Assembly: GCF_040954645.1 (NCBI RefSeq)
Contig: NC_092806.1
Span: forward strand, 29,165,644-29,229,643
DNA length: 64,000 bases
Source: Diabrotica undecimpunctata
Taxonomy: Eukaryota; Arthropoda; Insecta; Coleoptera; Chrysomelidae
Reading direction: 5' to 3'
The notes beneath the pieces were generated by a model. It was not told the DNA's origin. It saw nothing but the letters and a program-made list of their open reading frames with translations, and did not search any database. Position numbers and translations under genes: made by a program. Below are positions 32,111 to 42,975 of the stretch, one piece after another; the stretch's first letter is position 1, and every line of letters begins with the position of its first letter.

Positions 32111-33480
32111 GGAATACTTCTATAATAGTAAAATATTTCAGATATGGTCACTAATTGATGGTAGTTGAGCTTTTTTAAGAGGCTGAGGTCATATCTGTCA
32201 AATCCAGCTCATTCCGTATATTCAAAAATCAGATCATGCTTAATGCGAGACGTAATGTGTGTGAATTTCCAAATTCTAGTTAATCGTTGGTATATGTGGA
32301 CGTGATTTTTTTCCGGTAAGGCAAGTTTCTTCTTCTTGCCTCAATCTTGAGACTACTTCTTTTTAAAACTTAATCATGTATCAATCATCGTTTTACTCAA
32401 TCTTACTCTTACTCAATCTAAGTTTTAATTTTATTATAAATATTTATTTCATTGTACATTCAAATCATGATTGAGCGAAATTTTTAATTTCTTCTTTTTG
32501 TTTTTTTAAAGATCCTTTATGACAGATTTATTTTATAAATTATTCCTTCATTACTTCGATGATTATCAATCGCTTATACCACAATAACGTTTTATAGTTT
32601 TTGAAAATAGCGCAACAACAAAAAGAAATCGAAAAGTTTTTCATTTTTAGTTTTTTGTTTGTAGAATTTCAAAAACACTCGTCAATAGTTAGGATTAGTG
32701 TATTATCATTTATAATAATTTTAATCTGTAACTTCGCTTTAATGTGATTGATCTAGTGGAAAAATGGTTCACATCCTACTCAGAAAACAAGAAGACTAGA
32801 GTAGTAGTATAAATTTACTAAATTTATTTAAATGGATCTGTTAGACTAGTATACGTTGGTGGGTCGGATCGGTCTACAAAACTATGGAAGAAATAAAGGT
32901 TGGCAGCTTGGTATTACTCACTCTATAGATCCATACCGGACGAACGTGTATGCTTAATAAACCGGAATATCAATAGATATATTATAGTTTATTAATTTTT
33001 AATGCTATTTATGTATTTAAAATTTTAATGGAGTTGACCCATTTAAGCAAATAATGCATTATATTATCATACTTTTATACTTTTCCACTTTATTTATGAA
33101 AAGCTTTTAAAAGCTATAACCGCCTGTTGTTGAATCCGTATTTTTAAATAACTGAAACGGCAAATTTAATTGTTTCCTATTATAAAACATCAGCTTTGTG
33201 CGTAGGTATTCAAAGGATGAGATACAACGGAAATTTTATTGACTTTTAAAGAACTAAATAAGCTGCTTTTATGTACTTTGCAATCGTTGCTTGTTCCAAA
33301 GAACTTTTTAAGTTTTTAATTGAAGCTATTTAAGGATAATATATCACGGCATAAGTTTTTCTCCATAAGAGATGCACTAGGGTGGGATCATAAATCGATA
33401 TTTCTTTTCTGTTAGAAATGCTTGAGACGAGACGCGATTACTGATTTTAATTTTTCCCTGATAATTGTATTCAGTTAAGA
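32111..33480. other. Unassigned AT-rich DNA
   Basis: About 1.4 kb without recognisable genes, TIRs or target duplications. Confidence 0.4.
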
Positions 33481-33949
33481 TATGTTAAATTTTTTTCATT
33501 TTTTTTTTGTTTTGCGTGAATAAAAATAAAATTCAGCTCAATTTTAATCCGCCACCCGTCCCCTCTCCACCAACAAGAAAAACGTTATTGTTTCGTTTTA
33601 ATTTTTTTGCGTAGCAATTAATTTTAAAATCTCAAAAAATTCACACGCCTGGTTGAGACTTCGACAAAACATGTCTCCTTTTATAGACCCGTAGGTTAAG
33701 TGTACATATCCTATAGGTTTGTTCAAGGGTTTTAATGGTTTTTGAGAGTTTTGGCGGGTTAGTCATATTTTTTAAGATCAATACAACCTGAATTATTTTT
33801 TAAAATTTTTTTACATTTTATTTTAATAAAAAATAAGACTCAGCGCAATTTCAGACCAGCACCCCTCCTTTAACCCCAAAAATGTCATTTTTTCGTTTTT
33901 ATTTCTTCGACAGGTTGCAATGAATTTTAAAATTTTAAAAAGTTTTTAA
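33481..33949 (+). repeat. Diverged direct repeat pair, about 150 bp
   Basis: About 33500-33650 and 33805-33955 share an ordered set of features: AATAAAA, a (C/T)CAGC(T/G)CAATTT block, an ACCCCTCCtt-like C-rich patch, ATT(G)TTTCGTTTT, a TGCAAT.AATTTTAAAAT block and an AAAAA end. They are imperfect and sit just outside the left arm of the large inverted repeat. Confidence 0.5.
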
Positions 33950-36003
33950 ACACTAATTTATGGTCACAATTTTATCTTTTGTCTCTAAGTTTTTTCCCTT
34001 ATATTTTACATAAACAATATTTATATCATTTTTTTATATCAAGAATATCTTTATTTTCCCTTTTTTAATTTAAAATTGATAAATAATTTACGGAGATATT
34101 TGCAAAAAACAGTTTTTTTGCACTAGTATATAAATTTTATTAATTTTTTTATTAACAAAATAAAATGTTATTAATACATTTGAACATCGAGGAATAACCG
34201 TCTTTTAAACTTGTGCGAAATTTCCCTCCGATCGGTCAAATAGTTTAAAAGTTATTTAATTTATTTATCCCTGAGGCTAAATATTTAAACTATTGAACTT
34301 GCTCTATTAATGATGCTAGACACATAACTATCTCAGAAGTTAAATGTATATTGCATTTTCATCGAAATTATTTACAAAATAAACGTTTGAAAAAGGGTAT
34401 GTTTTTTACTTATAACTGTTATAACTTCTATATTTTTCAAGCTACAGACTTGTACGTACAACCATTGGGCAGCTGGTAAAAAAACTTACATTAAAAAAAA
34501 CCTTCTATGACCAATAGGAACGAAGTTAGGGACTATTTTTTTAAAAATCATATCTCTATTGTTTATAAACATTAAGAGGTAACATTTGCACAAATTTTGA
34601 ATGAAAATCTAAACTTTATATTGAAACTTATAGCTATAAAATTCATCCAATTGTTCGAAACTTACAGCCCTTCGAAACTAAGGTACTTTCGAAAGATCGA
34701 CATAGGAAATTGGAGGGGATAAATGTGTCAGCTCCGTTTTTTTTGAGATCAGAACTTCAAATTGAAACACGTAGGAAACACGTAGGAAAAATTTACATTA
34801 TCTCGGCTTCAATTGCAGCTAGAAGCCTCTTTTTTTAATCTGGGTAGCTCGTTGAAATATGAATAACTACATAGTTTTCACTGGACGGGAAATATGGGAA
34901 ACCTCGGAAAAATTTAGTCCATTTGAAATTTACCGTAAAAACTTATTTTTTTAAATTTGGCTGGAATAGTCTGTCGCAGTATTAATAATGATGACATAAT
35001 TTTAACCCTCCCGGAAATCTCGGAAAATCAACATAATTATAATTAATATAAGGAATAATTATATAATGTGTAAAAAATTACCTGAAATTTAATTAATAAA
35101 TATATAAGTATTATTACATCATTGATATAAAATGAAAATCTGAATACGATGAATTTAAAAGGACTCAATTTTTCCAAGGTTTCCCATATTTCCTGGCCAG
35201 TGAAAACTATGTAGTTATTCATATTTCGACGAGCTACCCCAGATTACAAAAAGAGGCTTCTAGCGGTAATGGAAGCCGAGATAATGTAAATTTTTCCTAC
35301 GTGTTTAAATTTGAAGTTCCGGTCTCGAAAACAAAAAAGGGCTGAAACAGTTATCCCCTCCACTTTCCTATGTCGATCTTTCGAAAGTACCTTCGTTTCG
35401 AAGGGCTGTAAGTTTCGAAAAATTGGATGAATTTTATAGCTATAAGTTTCAATATAAAGTTTAAATTTACAATCAAAATTTGTGCAAATTTTACTTCTTA
35501 ATGTTTATAAACAATGGAGATATGATTTTTTAAAAAATAGTCTCTAACTTCGTTCCTATTGGTCATAGAAGGTTTTTTTTATATGAGTTTTTTTACCAGC
35601 TATCCTATGGTTATACGAACAAGTCTGTAGCTTGAAAAATATAGAAGTTATTACAATTGTTTATAAGTAAAAAAACATACATACCCCTTTTTCAAACGTT
35701 TATTTTGTAAATGAAAACGTAATATGTATTTAACTTCTTACCGTCTTTAATTTAAAAGACGGTAATTCCTCGATGTTCAAATGTAAGAATAACATTTTAT
35801 TTTGTTATTTTGTATTTATAAATTAGTGCAAAAAACTGCTTTTTGCAAATATCTTCGTACATTATTTATCAATTTTAATTTAAAAAACGGGAAATAAAGA
35901 AATTCTTGATATAAAAAAATCATACAAATATTGTTTATGTAAAATATAAGGGAAAGAACTTATAGACAAAAAATCAAATTGTGACCATAAATTATTGTTA
36001 AAA
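33950..36003. repeat. Large inverted repeat, arms 840-950 bp
   Basis: The left arm (33950 to about 34905) and right arm (about 35165 to 36003) are inverted copies along nearly all their length, separated by a 255-bp AT-rich centre. Matching blocks include AATTTATGGTCACAATTT, CTTCTATGACCAATAGGAAC, TTATAGCTATAA.TTCATCCAAT and TTTTCACTGG.C.GGAAATATG. Divergence is moderate (substitutions and A/T-run indels). No long coding frame exists in either arm. A third, diverged unit occurs at about 45995-46150. This is either a foldback transposon of unknown family or a head-to-head duplication of a dispersed repeat. Confidence 0.85.
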
Positions 36004-37372
36004 AAACTCAAGGTAAAAATACGAGTACTTTTTCATCTGTTCGTCATCTAGTAACCCCCACCCATGTCTTTCAGATATCTGCGAAAAATTTTGCCGTGAA
36101 ATCGGTGATTTTTGCATAACTAGACCTGGCTACAGGGATAGTTGAGGTTTTTACAAAACTTATCCACTGTTTATAGACCTATCAAGTTGTACGTGACAAC
36201 TTAAAAATGCATTTATTTTACTGGAGATGTAAATTGAAGATCAAAATATGTCTATGATTTTTCCAAAAAATTTTAAGATCCAAAAAAAATGGTTGTTTAG
36301 AGATTTTTGCTAATTTTTCCTAATTTTTAGACTTTATAATAGATAATTATAAATGAATTATTTAATTCATTTTTTTTAATATTTAATAATTGTAGATTCT
36401 AATATTCAATAATGTTTATAAAAGTAAGAATTTTTCAATTCTTCGTTAAAATATTTAATTTATTTATTTCATTATTAAAATAAAGTTTATTTATGCTTCA
36501 GGTCAAGCAGCCTGAACAGGTTTGAGACTTTCACTCAAAATTAAGAGTCCCAACAGTTTTGACTATCTGAAAATGTAGTCTTAAACTCATTCCTGTGGGA
36601 TGAGCTGAGGAACAGTAGGTTTTTTTTAATAGGAGCAGCCTGTGTCATTTTCAGTACGGTATCGATTTTAGATGTTAGCTCAGTCAATTCTCTCAGCCAA
36701 TACCGAGTTCAAACATAACCTCCTGAGAATCAAATAGAAAGTCTAAAAATATTATTACCCGTGGAATGAGGACAAAGCAACATTTTTCTTAGCGCCGATA
36801 CTCTTAAGCTTAGTATCTCATTAGGGTTTATATGTCTATCCCAGCCCTAATTATTATATAATGAAATATATGTAAAAACTTTGTTTTTCGCAACAGATAA
36901 GTTTTTATATATTTATTTAAGGCTGAAAAATATATTTTCTTGCGTTATTTTAGAACGTTCTTTGAAATGCGTGGCGTAATAGTGTTTAAAGGTGATAAAA
37001 AATGGAAAAATTCAAAAACATTTTATGTTTTTTAAGAACATACTTTGAAACGTGCCATTTAATTTTTTTGCAATTTTAAAACATTGAATCTAGTTATATC
37101 GATCTCAAAAAATATGATTAACCCCGCAAAAACTCGTAAAAACCCTTAAAACCTTGAAAAAACATTTTTTTTGGGTTTGAGCATGGTTCACCCAATTTTT
37201 AATGTCCTAAAGGAGCCAGTTACTTCAAACCTAACCTATAAAAAACCTTGATTTGATCTGTTTCGAAGTTTATAAAATCGGCAAAATCCCCAAAAACCCC
37301 TAAAAACCCTTTTTTCGGGTTTTTAAAGATAGCTTGCCTTACTTAAAAACCTGGAAAAAATCAAAAATATAG
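36004..37372. other. Unassigned repeat-like DNA right of the palindrome
   Basis: No gene is recognised. The stretch near 37093-37150 (ATCTCAAAAAATATGATTAA and nearby CCCGCAAAAACTC) is an inverse, diverged match to 33725-33790, so the inverted-repeat relationship extends outwards with about 900 bp of extra sequence on this side. Runs of AAACCCTTAAAACC-like text near 37130-37310 are low complexity. Confidence 0.45.
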
Positions 37373-37663
37373 TTTTTTATAAAATACACAATATAAAAGA
37401 AAAATTAGAACTGCAGTAATCTCCAAAAACTTAAAAAAAAAATAATAAAAAATTAATTCCGCGAGTGAGGCCATTTAGCCTGTCTTAACGGGGGTATCCT
37501 TTTTAAGTAGATAATAGACGAGCGGTGAACCCTCAAAAGGGTGACTATGACACATAACTAGATGGTTACTGAGCAAATTTGGTACCAAAATGTTCATAAT
37601 AAAGTCTACATAACTTTTCTTACTAAAGTTTTTTGATTTTATAATTCGAATGAAATTTTATTT

Positions 37664-38408
37664 CCTGGTTACAAAAGGCTTGCGACAGGGATGCTGTATC
37701 TCACCAACCTTATTCAAGATATATGTTGCAGCGGCATTGGAAAGATGGAAAAGAAAGGTACATAGGATGGGTATAGAGCTTAGCAATGAATGTATATATA
37801 CACTCTAGTTTGCTGATGACCAGGTAGTGCTAGCGACCGACAGGGAAGACATGCAGTACATGCTAAGAAAACTGATAGAAGAATATAACGACTGGGGAAT
37901 GAATGTCAATACAACAAAAACCAAATATCTTTGTATTGGAAACGAGTCAGATAACATAGACCTCGAAAACGGACAACATATTTCCTGCTGTCAGAGCTAT
38001 GACTACTTGGGTGTTGCCTTTGACAATACAGGAACTGATACACGGGAAATAGAAAAACGAATCACTCAAGCAAAGAAAGTCTTAGGATGTCTCAATAGTA
38101 TACTGTGGAGTAAAGAGATAACGAAAGGAAGGAAATTTAATATATATGAGACCATGATTAAAACTACTCTTCTTTATGGCGCTGAAAAATGGAGAATTAG
38201 TGAAAAGAACAAAAAGCGAATAGAAGCAGTAGAGATGGATGCAATGAGAAGATCTTTAGGTATTTCCAGACGAGACCGAATCAGAAATGATGTAATAAAA
38301 CAACGTATGGGAATAGAAGGAAATATAACTCAAGATATAGAGAAGAAACAATTAAGGTGGTATGGGCATGTTCAACGGATGCCAGCATCAAGACTCCCAA
38401 AAAAGTAA
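37664..38408 (+). pseudogene. LINE RT (motif B onward) and C-terminus
   Basis: Encodes GLRQGCCISPTLF (motif B), then FADDQVVLATDREDM (motif C, both Asp kept) after a stop at about 37806. From 37827 a 193-residue open frame follows: NVNTTKTKYLCIGNES, YDYLGVAFDNTGTDTREIEK, KTTLLYGAEKWRISEKNKKR, AMRRSLGISRRDRIRNDVIK and LRWYGHVQRMPASRLPKK. After a stop come KRKTQIRMV and similar C-terminal traces. Because the YADD lies just before the open frame, only one stop separates motif B from the rest: a relatively young but 5'-dead copy. Confidence 0.88.
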
Positions 38409-38582
38409 TAGAATGGCAGCGATAGGTCGACGGAAAAGAGGAAGACCCAGATTAGAATGGTAACACGGCGTAAACAAGTCCATGAGCGAAAGAAATTTAA
38501 CAACAAACGACTGCGAAGATAGGAAGAGATGGTGTTTAGATATCGGACAACGTCGAAAGACGTTCTAAACCGATGTATATAT
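37664..38582 (+). mobile_element. 5'-truncated LINE in copy A, TSD ATGAAATTTTATTT
   Basis: A 919-bp insertion between 14-bp repeats ATGAAATTTTATTT (37650-37663 and 38583-38596). Copy B has the unfilled site at about 43244. The insert begins inside the RT (TKGLRQGCCISPTLFKIY) and ends with a short TATATATATA tail, so it is a different LINE family from the GAA-tailed ones. Confidence 0.95.
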
Positions 38583-39147
38583 ATGAAATTTTATTTTAGC
38601 TCACGATTTCTTAGCTCGGTTTAGATAATTCGATTTCTATTTTTGTCGCAATATACTATGGTCATTTGCGATGTATGCAAAATGAGATGTATACGAACTC
38701 AGCTCTTAATTTTGGTTATAAACAAAATGGTGATTATTTTGAAAAAAAAATTATGCTTGCTACTCGTCGAATATTTTTTTCTAATTAATTTTTGAATCTG
38801 GATTTTTAACCGATTGTACATTAAAACATAATATTTGCAGAAGTTTTCTGAAAGTTTCAGATTTCCAAATTGAATGATTACGCGCAATCTCGTTTATTTA
38901 ACAATTTAAAAATTTTAGGTTTTTATTTTTAAATCTAAATTAATATACTCTTTTTTTTTCAGGTAAGTCTCTTCGATGAAGCTTAGCTATAGTTTTACGT
39001 AAGTAACATCTTTAAATTTTTGAATTATCAATATTATTTTATAATCAACTGTAAAGATTTTGAAAAATCTTGTCTTATGATGATACTAAGCATTTCTTCA
39101 CTCAAAAGAACGAAATAGCTATAATACAGTGGCAAGTAAACGGGATA

Positions 39148-41217
39148 TCGTCGCCTCAAAGCGACAGTAGGATAGGTCAAAAAATGTAGTTTCGAGAAAA
39201 CGCAATTGAAATTTTTACGAAACTTCATTACTTGAATAACTTTTTTATGTTTGAATGGATTTACATGAAATTTTGTTTGAGTATATAACTTTACAGGCCT
39301 TACATAAATATTTATAGTAATTCATAAAAAGTAAAAAATAATTGGAAAAAAAGTTAGTTGTCCTACTGTTGCCCTCAAAGATAATCTGTTTTTTAACGAT
39401 ATCCGTAAATTTCTGTTATATAAACTTATATTGCACTATATGAGGCTCTTGCAATATATGAGGCCTTACTTTATGCAACAGAAAGTAACTCGGACCATAT
39501 AGTGATATTATCAGATTCTTTATCAGTTTTGACCTCTATTGGGAAACCGGGATTGCCAAATACGTACAGTTGCCCTTATATTTACAAAATTAAGGATATC
39601 AAACAAAAGTTAGTAACAAGGGGCAAAATGTACTTTTTGTTTGGATTAAAGCACATATAGGTTTGGAAAATAACGAACATGTAGACCAATTAGCAAGAGA
39701 AAGTATTATGTCTGGTAGAGAAACTTCGTATAAAATCACGGCTTGCGACTTTCTGGCTTCCTTAAAATTAAGATTATACCAAAGGTGGGATAATATATGG
39801 AAGGAATATTCCATTGTTAGCCCCAAATAGATACACTTCTCTTCAAACAGATATTCCTAAAACTCCTTGGTATAAGTTTTTTAATGTACCTAGAAAATAT
39901 GTTACCACGATCATAAGACTGAGATTTGGGCACGCTTGTTACCCCAAACATTTATTTAAACTTAAGGTTTTTAGATAATGATCAATGTGAATTTTGTACA
40001 GAAGAAGGAAACCTAGATCATATATTTTTCAGTTGCCCCAGAAATATTATAACTTCATCCAGATTAATAAATAATTTACATAAACACAATATATTAGCCC
40101 CTTGGAACCTTCAGTACCTATTATCATTAGACTCGAGAGCAGTGTATGATTTATTAGTTATGTTTTTAAAAGATAGTAAAATAACCATGTGAATAATTAT
40201 ACATTAGTTAATAACGTAACCTTTGTCTCTAACCCAATTGTTTAAATTCCTTTCTTACCGTGGCCTAGTGTTGTATGTAAAAAAAAATGCCTTGATGGGC
40301 GGGCCCCTAGGCGAGAAGAGAGTGACCCTGTTTACCTTTTTATATTTAATGTTTTGTTTTAATACAAACTCAGACAATCTTTTTTTACCATGTTGAGTCT
40401 GGCTGAATGACTAAAAGTCTATGCCAAAAAAAAATATATATATATTGCACTAAAGTTTTGTTTAAAATTTTACACATTTCATACAAAAAACAAAACAATT
40501 TTGTTGTTCAAACATGTTATTACATAAATAATAACATTAATATACTTATTTTCCAAAATATAATAAACAAAATAAAATAAAAAATCATCAAAATCAGTAA
40601 TGGTAATAGCGGATACTGAAAGTTGTAAAAGTACAAATTTATTGCATTTTACTAAATCAGCCCAAAATTTTTAAAGGGAATTTATCATGAATTTAAGTTA
40701 CCGTTTTCCTGTGCTTTATAAATTCCAGATAACAACTTAGAATCAGTGTTATTTGTTCGTTAAATACACTAAATACTGACTTCTAGATACCCATAATTTG
40801 TACAATTTAAATTGGCGGAATTATTCATTTTTACTCTTTAACATACACCTTTTAACATCAATGTAATAGAACTATTGTTTAAGATTACTAAAGATAAAAT
40901 TGTGACCGCAAGCTGGATAGTATAAATAAAGACGTAATCGCAACTCAGCAATAAGTACATGGCAACAGTAGGATATGTGCGTCAGTGTTGTTATACAAAA
41001 TATAATGGTATGATATGTATGTTGTCTTAGTGTTGCATTATAAAATTTGAGCTAAAAGAATTAAGCTACACAAGGATATGTAATATTATGAAAAAAGTAT
41101 ATCACTTTTTATTTATCCTAGTGTTCTACTCAACAGAAGGGTTTATTTCGAATCATTGACATGAATATCACAAAAGTCATTTTTTTTACATATCCTACTG
41201 TTGCTTTGAGGTGACGA
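39148..41217. mobile_element. Non-autonomous TIR transposon in copy A
   Basis: The ends are inverted repeats of about 33 bp beginning TCGTC(G/A)CCTCAAAGC(G/A) then ACAGTAGGATA. Copy B shows the empty site as GAGATATGAAC (about 43836-43846). Filled-site flanks are GGGATA and TATGAAC, so the duplication is TA, or ATAT if the element is taken as starting at CGTC. An internal partial copy of the end (CCTACTGTTGCCCTCAAAG) lies at about 39361. Without the LINE inside it would be about 1.06 kb and encodes nothing. TA would suggest Tc1/mariner, ATAT another superfamily; undecided. Confidence 0.87.
39439..40443 (+). mobile_element. LINE 3' part with RNase H, TSD ATTGCACTA
   Basis: Inserted in the TIR element between ATTGCACTA repeats (39430-39438 and 40444-40452), with an A-rich/TA tail. 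Coding frames read from the first base: YEALLYATESNSDHIVILSD, SLSVLTSIGKPGLPN and FVWIKAHIGLENNEHVDQLA, an RNase H domain (SDS..V, W+..H.G..GNE..D..A). They continue with YVTTIIRLRFGHACYPKHLF and CEFCTEEGNLDHIFFSCP, a C-terminal zinc-knuckle-like C..C...H....C. This combination marks an I/Jockey-group LINE. One frameshift lies at about 39625 and another at about 39920; the 88-residue C-terminal frame is open. Confidence 0.9.
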
Positions 41218-41402
41218 TATGAACATTCTTGTTCGTATAATATTTGCACATTATTTTTACACGACCAGAGTTTTTAGTGTCCAGAGTTACAATGTGTATG
41301 TGTCTAATAAATGGTCGTAGTGATCTAAACACGGTATAATAGCATTTACAATAGCTAAATTCGCCACTTTTCATCAAAAGAGACTCCAAAACTACTTTAA
41401 TA

Positions 41403-41995
41403 TCATCATCATCATCATCAGCTTTCACGGGTTAGGTCTTCTGGCCTATTCCTCTCCTTCACTCCACATTTTCTGGGTCTTATAACATTTCTTTTACCTG
41501 TCGGTTTGTAGTTAGAAGTAGTTAAAATATCATTTAGTTAAAATATTAGTTTTGGAAACGGTCCAGATAGTATTTCTAGTTGTTTCGACATCCTGAAATT
41601 TTGTCATTAAAGACGAATACATTCAACTCTTGTCCAATATGTTCATTTATTACTCGGTCCACCCTCCTTAACACTTGTCTCATGTCGGCAGCATGAATTT
41701 TACTTCACCTTTTTCTTGTTAGATTCACGTTTCGCTGCTAAATAGTGTTGGAATTGCCATTATTTTATAAAATTTTATCTGTGTATGTATGCTCGTCTGT
41801 TTTCCCATGGATCTTTTTATTCTGTACATTCTTTGGAAAGTTGTGAACTTGTAAATATCTCGGTCATAGTCAAAAGGTAAATCACAACCTAGATAATTAA
41901 AATTCAACACTTGTTTCAGAGAAATGTTAGTAATGCATATCTTGCTTCTAATGTTCGGTTTTTCCTGAAATGCCATTATTTTAGTTTTATGTTGA
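41403..41995 (-). pseudogene. GAT-tailed LINE C-terminus, copy A
   Basis: Minus-strand translation gives MAFQEKPNIRSKICITNISL, KQVLNFNYLGCDLPFDYDRD, TSIHTQIKFYKIMAIPTLFS, then frames with EVKFMLPT and MNILDKS, and NYKPTGKRNVIRPRKCGVKE before a stop and a (GAT)n tail (41402-41420). The family form is MAF.GK.P+RSKI.+N...+EQV..F.YLGC...+.YD.DI and T..Q+KFYK+MA+PTLLYGSE. Frameshifts are numerous. The paired copy is at 44027-44660. Confidence 0.8.
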
Positions 41996-42638
41996 TATTT
42001 TACATTTTGTATTGTTTGCTTAGCATGTCTAGTTTATACATCATTTGCTATTTGCAGGTTGTTTTCGGTCTCTGCTGCTGTAACTTGTGTTTCAGCACTT
42101 ATAACCCAGACTGTGGGAGAAAAAAAGGTGATTTTACACTGTAATCTAGGATTATGTAATGTGGCCTGGGTATAAAGGGCAACCTCAGGAGAAATTAGGT
42201 GCAAAATACGTATTTTTGAGTTTTTTTTATTTTTTGCCTAAAGTAAGTGTTGTAATGAGTAATTTCTGTATAGATTATAAAAGACCTTCAATTTGAGCCG
42301 GTATACGTTTTTTAATTTATTTGTTATTGCAAAAATGACGAATTTAGGTCAAAATTAAAAAACGTTATGTTTATTGCAACATTGCTTTTTTATTTATTTC
42401 AAATGTATGCTATTCAACCCTATAAAATTATGAATCAAATGAGCCGTAGTAGGCCTAGATCACTTAATTTGTTGCTGGGATACGGTAATTAGTTTATCCC
42501 ACTACCTTGAACTTTGAATGCTCATATGATTGCCAAAAACAATGGTAGAGTGCTAATTCGTGTTTCATTATCTTCCTAAAGCTGTAAATTTTCATATCCC
42601 ACTATTCTTTATCCCACATAAACATTTAAAGCTGCAGC

Positions 42639-42875
42639 AAAAAAAAACACAAAATGTAAATAACCTGATCATCAGTAATACAACGATCGAAAGAGTAACA
42701 ACATATAAATATTTAGGAACGTGGCTACCGAAGATGGAGATCAAACAAAAGAAATCAGATCTAGAATAGAAATGGCAAGAAACATGTTCATAAAATTGAA
42801 GAACGTACTTTGCAACCGTAACCTTAATCTAGAGATCCGCACAAGAATGCTACGTTGTTACGTTTTTTCTACTTT
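42639..42875 (+). pseudogene. GAA-tailed LINE start in copy A, cut by gap
   Basis: The same insertion as at 45300-45941: it follows the same left flank (AAAGCTGCAGC, 42628-42638) and encodes VNNLIISNTTIERVTTYKYL and EIRSRIEMARNMFIKLKNVL, with a one-base loss at the GTWLTEDGD position. The sequence runs into the run of Ns. Confidence 0.88.
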
Positions 42876-42975
42876 NNNNNNNNNNNNNNNNNNNNNNNNN
42901 NNNNNNNNNNNNNNNNNNNNNNNNNNNNNNNNNNNNNNNNNNNNNNNNNNNNNNNNNNNNNNNNNNNNNNNNNNN
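42876..42975. other. Assembly gap, 100 Ns
   Basis: Exactly 100 ambiguous bases, a conventional placeholder for a gap of unknown size. It separates the two copies of the duplicated segment and interrupts the LINE at the end of copy A. Confidence 0.99.

Larger units (their letters stand above)
37373..42875 (+). repeat. Duplicated segment, copy A
   Basis: Copy A aligns collinearly with copy B (42976-45541) after removal of two insertions: 37373-37663 with 42976-43257, 38596-39147 with 43258-43840, and 41218-42875 with 43841-45536. By eye the match is very high (for example AGAAAAATTAGAACTGCAGT, TAATAGACGAGC, TCTCTTCGAT.GAAGCTTAGC). Copy A carries a LINE at 37664-38582 and a TIR element at 39148-41217, both absent from B. 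It is cut by the assembly gap. Confidence 0.93.
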
